From an uncultured Alphaproteobacteria bacterium (lineage in GTDB: Bacteria > Pseudomonadota > Alphaproteobacteria > Rickettsiales > UBA1997): a stretch of 16,753 nucleotides of DNA. The stretch lies in the NCBI GenBank assembly GCA_903849835.1, contig CAINKA010000120.1:1-16753 (forward strand), written 5' to 3'. A model generated the notes under the pieces. It worked only from the letters and a program-made list of their open reading frames with translations. It did not search any database and was not told the origin of the DNA. Positions within the stretch are counted from its first letter, which is position 1, and each line of letters begins with the position of its first letter. Of the stretch, positions 14,652 through 16,753 are shown piece after piece. The translations under genes and the position numbers were made by a program.

Positions 14652-14655
14652 GGAG
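14652..14655 (+). promoter_or_regulatory. groEL Shine-Dalgarno site
   Basis: GGAG lies six bases before the groEL ATG. It stands out because most genes in this window lack such a motif, and it fits groEL having its own strong initiation site despite the long spacer after groES. Confidence 0.7.
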
Positions 14656-14661
14656 AAAAAA

Positions 14662-16314
14662 ATGTCAGCAAAAGAAATTCTATTCGGAGTCGACGCCCGC
14701 ACAAAAATCGTCGAAGGTGTAAACATCATTGCCGATGCAGTGAAAATCACGCTCGGGCCCAAAGGTCGTAATGTCGTGATTGAAAAATCTTTCGGTGCTC
14801 CGCGCATCACCAAAGACGGTGTTACTGTCGCAAAAGAAATCGAGCTTGCGGATAAATTCCAAAATCTCGGCGCACAAATGATCAAAGAAGTTGCTTCCAA
14901 AACCAACGATGTCGCTGGCGATGGAACCACGACTGCCACTGTTCTAGCTCAAGCAATTGTGCGCGAAGGTGTGAAATCAGTTGCTGCGGGAATCAATCCG
15001 ATGGATTTGAAACGTGGAATTGATTTGGCTGTGGAAGCAGTGGTGAAAGAGCTCGGCAAGATGAGCAAAAAAGTAATCAACCAAGCTGAGATCGCGCAAG
15101 TTGCGACAATTTCTGCCAATGGTGATTCTGAAATTGGAAATAAAATAGCAGAAGCGGTGCAAAAAGTTGGGCCGGATTCTCCGATCACGGTTGAAGAAGC
15201 CAAAGGTTTGGAATTCGAAGTCAACGTCGTCGAAGGCATGAATTTCGATCGCGGTTACCTCTCGCCTTACTTCATTACCAATGGCGAAAAAATGACCGTC
15301 GAAATGGAAAATCCTTACATTCTTTTGTTCGAGAAAAAAGTTTCCAATTTGCAACCAATGGTGCCACTTCTTGAGGCTGTAGTGCAATCAAGTCGCCCAC
15401 TTTTGATCATTGCGGAAGATGTTGAAGGCGAAGCTCTTGCAGCTTTGGTCGTCAATAAACTTCGTGGTGGTTTGAAAATCGCGGCAGTGAAAGCCCCAGG
15501 ATTCGGCGATCGTCGCAAATCAATCATGGAAGATATTTCTTGCCTCACAGGCGGCCAATTAATTTCCGAAGATTTGGGAATGAAGCTTGAAACTGTGACC
15601 TTGAAACAACTCGGCCAAGCTAAGCGCATCATCATCGACAAAGAAAATACTACGATTGTTGACGGGGCAGGCAAATCAACAGACGTAAAGGCTCGCTGTG
15701 CTTCAATCAAATCGCAAATCGAAGAAACAACTTCGGATTACGATCGCGAAAAACTTCAAGAAAGACTCGCTAAACTTTCCGGCGGCGTTGCCATCATCAA
15801 GGTTGGCGGTGCTACGGAAGTTGCGGTGAAAGAAAGAAAAGATCGCGTTGACGATGCCCTCGCTGCCACTCGCGCGGCAATGCAAGAAGGAATCGTCGCT
15901 GGAGGAGGATCGGCTCTACTCTACGCCGGACGTGTGCTCGAAAAATTAAAAGGTGGCAATGACGAACAAAATGTCGGCATCAACATCATCAAAAAAGTTG
16001 TGCAAGCGCCAATCCGTCAAATCGCTGAAAATGCTGGTTTCGACGGCGCAGTTGTTGCCAATGAAGTTTTATCGAAAGGCCAAATTGCTTACGGCTACGA
16101 CGCCCAAACCAATAAATATGGCGACATGTTTAAGGCTGGGATTGTTGATCCGGTTAAAGTTGTGCGTACCGCGCTTCAAGATGCGGCGTCAGTTTCTGGT
16201 TTGTTAATCACGACCGAAGCTGCGATCGTCGAGAAAAAAGAAGAAGCAGGACATTCACACGGTGGCGGAATGCCTGGTGGAATGGGCGGCATGGGTGGAA
16301 TGGGGGGATTCTAA
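14662..16314 (+). CDS. groEL: Chaperonin GroEL (Hsp60)
   Basis: A 550-residue chaperonin subunit, the expected length; the 14-mer folds proteins in an ATP-driven cycle with GroES. N-terminal KEILFGVDAR, the ATP-binding LGPKGRNV (31-38) and GDGTTTATV with D87, the apical-domain segments (about 190-375) including PGFGDRRK, and the equatorial RVDDALAATRAAMQEGIVAGGG are all intact. The tail ends in the usual flexible repeat (GMPGGMGGMGGMGGF). The gene looks more GC-rich than the glycosylation genes, as expected for a highly expressed one. A terminator hairpin lies about 140 bp after the stop, beyond a palindrome. Confidence 0.99.
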   Translation: MSAKEILFGVDARTKIVEGVNIIADAVKITLGPKGRNVVIEKSFGAPRITKDGVTVAKEIELADKFQNLGAQMIKEVASKTNDVAGDGTTTATVLAQAIVREGVKSVAAGINPMDLKRGIDLAVEAVVKELGKMSKKVINQAEIAQVATISANGDSEIGNKIAEAVQKVGPDSPITVEEAKGLEFEVNVVEGMNFDRGYLSPYFITNGEKMTVEMENPYILLFEKKVSNLQPMVPLLEAVVQSSRPLLIIAEDVEGEALAALVVNKLRGGLKIAAVKAPGFGDRRKSIMEDISCLTGGQLISEDLGMKLETVTLKQLGQAKRIIIDKENTTIVDGAGKSTDVKARCASIKSQIEETTSDYDREKLQERLAKLSGGVAIIKVGGATEVAVKERKDRVDDALAATRAAMQEGIVAGGGSALLYAGRVLEKLKGGNDEQNVGINIIKKVVQAPIRQIAENAGFDGAVVANEVLSKGQIAYGYDAQTNKYGDMFKAGIVDPVKVVRTALQDAASVSGLLITTEAAIVEKKEEAGHSHGGGMPGGMGGMGGMGGF

Positions 16315-16333
16315 GAACTCTCACTACTCCTTC

Positions 16334-16424
16334 GCAGGACGGGGTTTGTAACCCCGCTCCAATGTTCATGTAAATTTAGCATTTGGAACTGAACATGAGG
16401 ACTGGGTTACAAACCCAGTCCTGC
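16334..16424. repeat. 91-bp palindrome after groEL
   Basis: Positions 16334-16368 pair with 16390-16424 without bulges: of 35 pairs, 29 are Watson-Crick and one is G-T. The outer arm is GCAGGAC, then GGGGTTTGTAACCCC opposite TGGGTTACAAACCCA; the inner arm is ATGTTCA/TGAACAT. The outer parts are also locally self-complementary. It starts about 20 bp after the groEL stop. A 6-bp direct repeat TCTCAC (16319-16324 and 16431-16436) flanks it and may be a target-site duplication or chance. Confidence 0.88.
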
Positions 16425-16454
16425 ATTGGATCTCACGAGTTCAACTCTAAAAAT

Positions 16455-16493
16455 AAAAACCTCGGTTCTGAAATTCAGAGCCGAGGTTTTTTT
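16455..16493. terminator. Rho-independent terminator of the groESL operon
   Basis: A 14-bp stem (AACCTCGGTTCTGA, 16458-16471, with TCAGAGCCGAGGTT, 16475-16488; one T-G pair) and a 3-nt loop are followed by T residues to 16493. A-residues precede the stem, so it could also stop transcription from the other side. Confidence 0.93.
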
Positions 16494-16517
16494 ATTATAG
16501 CAAATTCATTCTCAATG

Positions 16518-16590
16518 TCATGCTGAGCCTGTCGAAGCATGATTCATGGCACCGAGTCCCCCCAATCATGCTTCGACAGTCTCAGCATGG
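16518..16590. repeat. Dispersed palindrome, copy 2
   Basis: Arms 16518-16544 and 16564-16590 pair over 27 positions with one mismatch and one G-T pair. Both arms (CATGCTGAGCCTGTCGAAGC and its partner) and the TGGCACCG centre match copy 1 at 7166-7244. A T-rich stretch follows in both copies. It is slightly more degenerate than copy 1. Confidence 0.9.
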
Positions 16591-16644
16591 GCATCAAGTT
16601 TTTATTATGTAAGTTTAGCTCCCATCTTTTGAGCCTTCATCCTC

Positions 16645-16701
16645 ATGGCGCTGTCGCAAATCAAAATTTTCTTAGAAAAACTTGATTTGAGACAGCGCCA
16701 T
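16645..16701. repeat. 57-bp palindrome of a different sequence
   Basis: ATGGCGCTGTCGCAAATCAA (16645-16664) pairs with 16682-16701 with one mismatch. The pairing resumes to the centre (TTTTCT/AGAAAA), giving 25 of 28 pairs around a single central base. No protein-coding potential is seen in it. Confidence 0.85.
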
Positions 16702-16707
16702 TATTTT

Positions 16708-16753
16708 GTAGGGGCTGGCCTTGTGCCAGCCCGCACGGGCGACCACAAGGGTC
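16708..16753 (+). repeat. GTAGGGG-type hairpin repeat, cut by window end
   Basis: GTAGGG is followed by GGGCTGGC (16712-16719) pairing with GCCAGCCC (16725-16732) around CTTGT, then GGGCGACCACAAGGGTC to the last base. From memory this resembles a dispersed repeat that ends in GCCCCTAC, so the closing arm probably lies outside the window. A degenerate relative may lie within ribD (12209-12234). Confidence 0.7.

Noticed and set aside
14977..15710. Long open frames antisense to groEL
   Set aside because: They mirror the codon pattern of groEL, have no recognisable domain and no initiation signals.
16334..16753. CRISPR array in the repeat cluster after groEL
   Set aside because: The repeats differ from one another, are inverted rather than direct, and there are no evenly spaced spacers.
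16708..16753. tRNA or small structured RNA at the window end
   Set aside because: It has one strong hairpin but no cloverleaf, and it fits a dispersed GTAGGGG repeat better.

Overview
The window looks like a chromosomal piece of an AT-rich alphaproteobacterium. I lean towards a Rickettsiales- or Holosporales-like lineage or a related uncultured group, from general resemblance rather than any search. Supporting signs are a small CHCC zinc-finger protein of the NDUFS6-like type typical of alphaproteobacteria and mitochondria, a Grx3-sized glutaredoxin, a GroEL with a GGM tail, and many dispersed palindromic repeats. Genes for riboflavin (ribD) and AMP (purA) synthesis argue against an extremely reduced parasite. 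Most genes start after an A/T-rich leader with no visible Shine-Dalgarno motif.

Layout. 181-3905 (+): thrS (threonyl-tRNA synthetase) runs by a one-base stop/start overlap into a polytopic membrane protein, probably a GT-C-type glycosyltransferase. 4009-7144 (-): a tightly overlapping set, read gatA, then a polyprenyl-phosphate-type GT2, then a SAM methyltransferase. The two gene sets converge on a 111-bp palindrome that contains both terminal TAG codons. 7295-9106 (-): dsbD-like thiol:disulfide interchange protein. 9215-11951 (+): CHCC zinc-finger protein, purA and a GT4 glycosyltransferase. 11908-12990 (-): ribD, overlapping the GT4 gene tail to tail. 13061-14138 (+): two adjacent Tyr/Pro-rich lipoproteins that share a C-terminal module, followed at once by a glutaredoxin. 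14232-16314 (+): groES and groEL, split by a repeat-filled spacer. 16315-16753 holds no gene. It contains a terminator and four palindromic repeats, the last of them cut by the window end.

How the genes work together. Translation (thrS, gatA), protein folding and redox (dsbD, grxC, groESL) and biosynthesis (purA, ribD) are housekeeping. Interleaved with them are the parts of a surface or lipid-linked sugar pathway: GT2 with two membrane helices, GT-C-like membrane protein, methyltransferase and GT4. Positions 1-180 show no gene and no secure promoter.

The most unusual content is (1) the pair of YP-rich lipoproteins, a family I do not recognise; (2) a dense, varied set of long bulge-free palindromes at gene ends and in spacers, including an apparent in-frame copy inside ribD; and (3) the interrupted groES-groEL spacer. 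No CRISPR array, transposase, tRNA or rRNA was seen.
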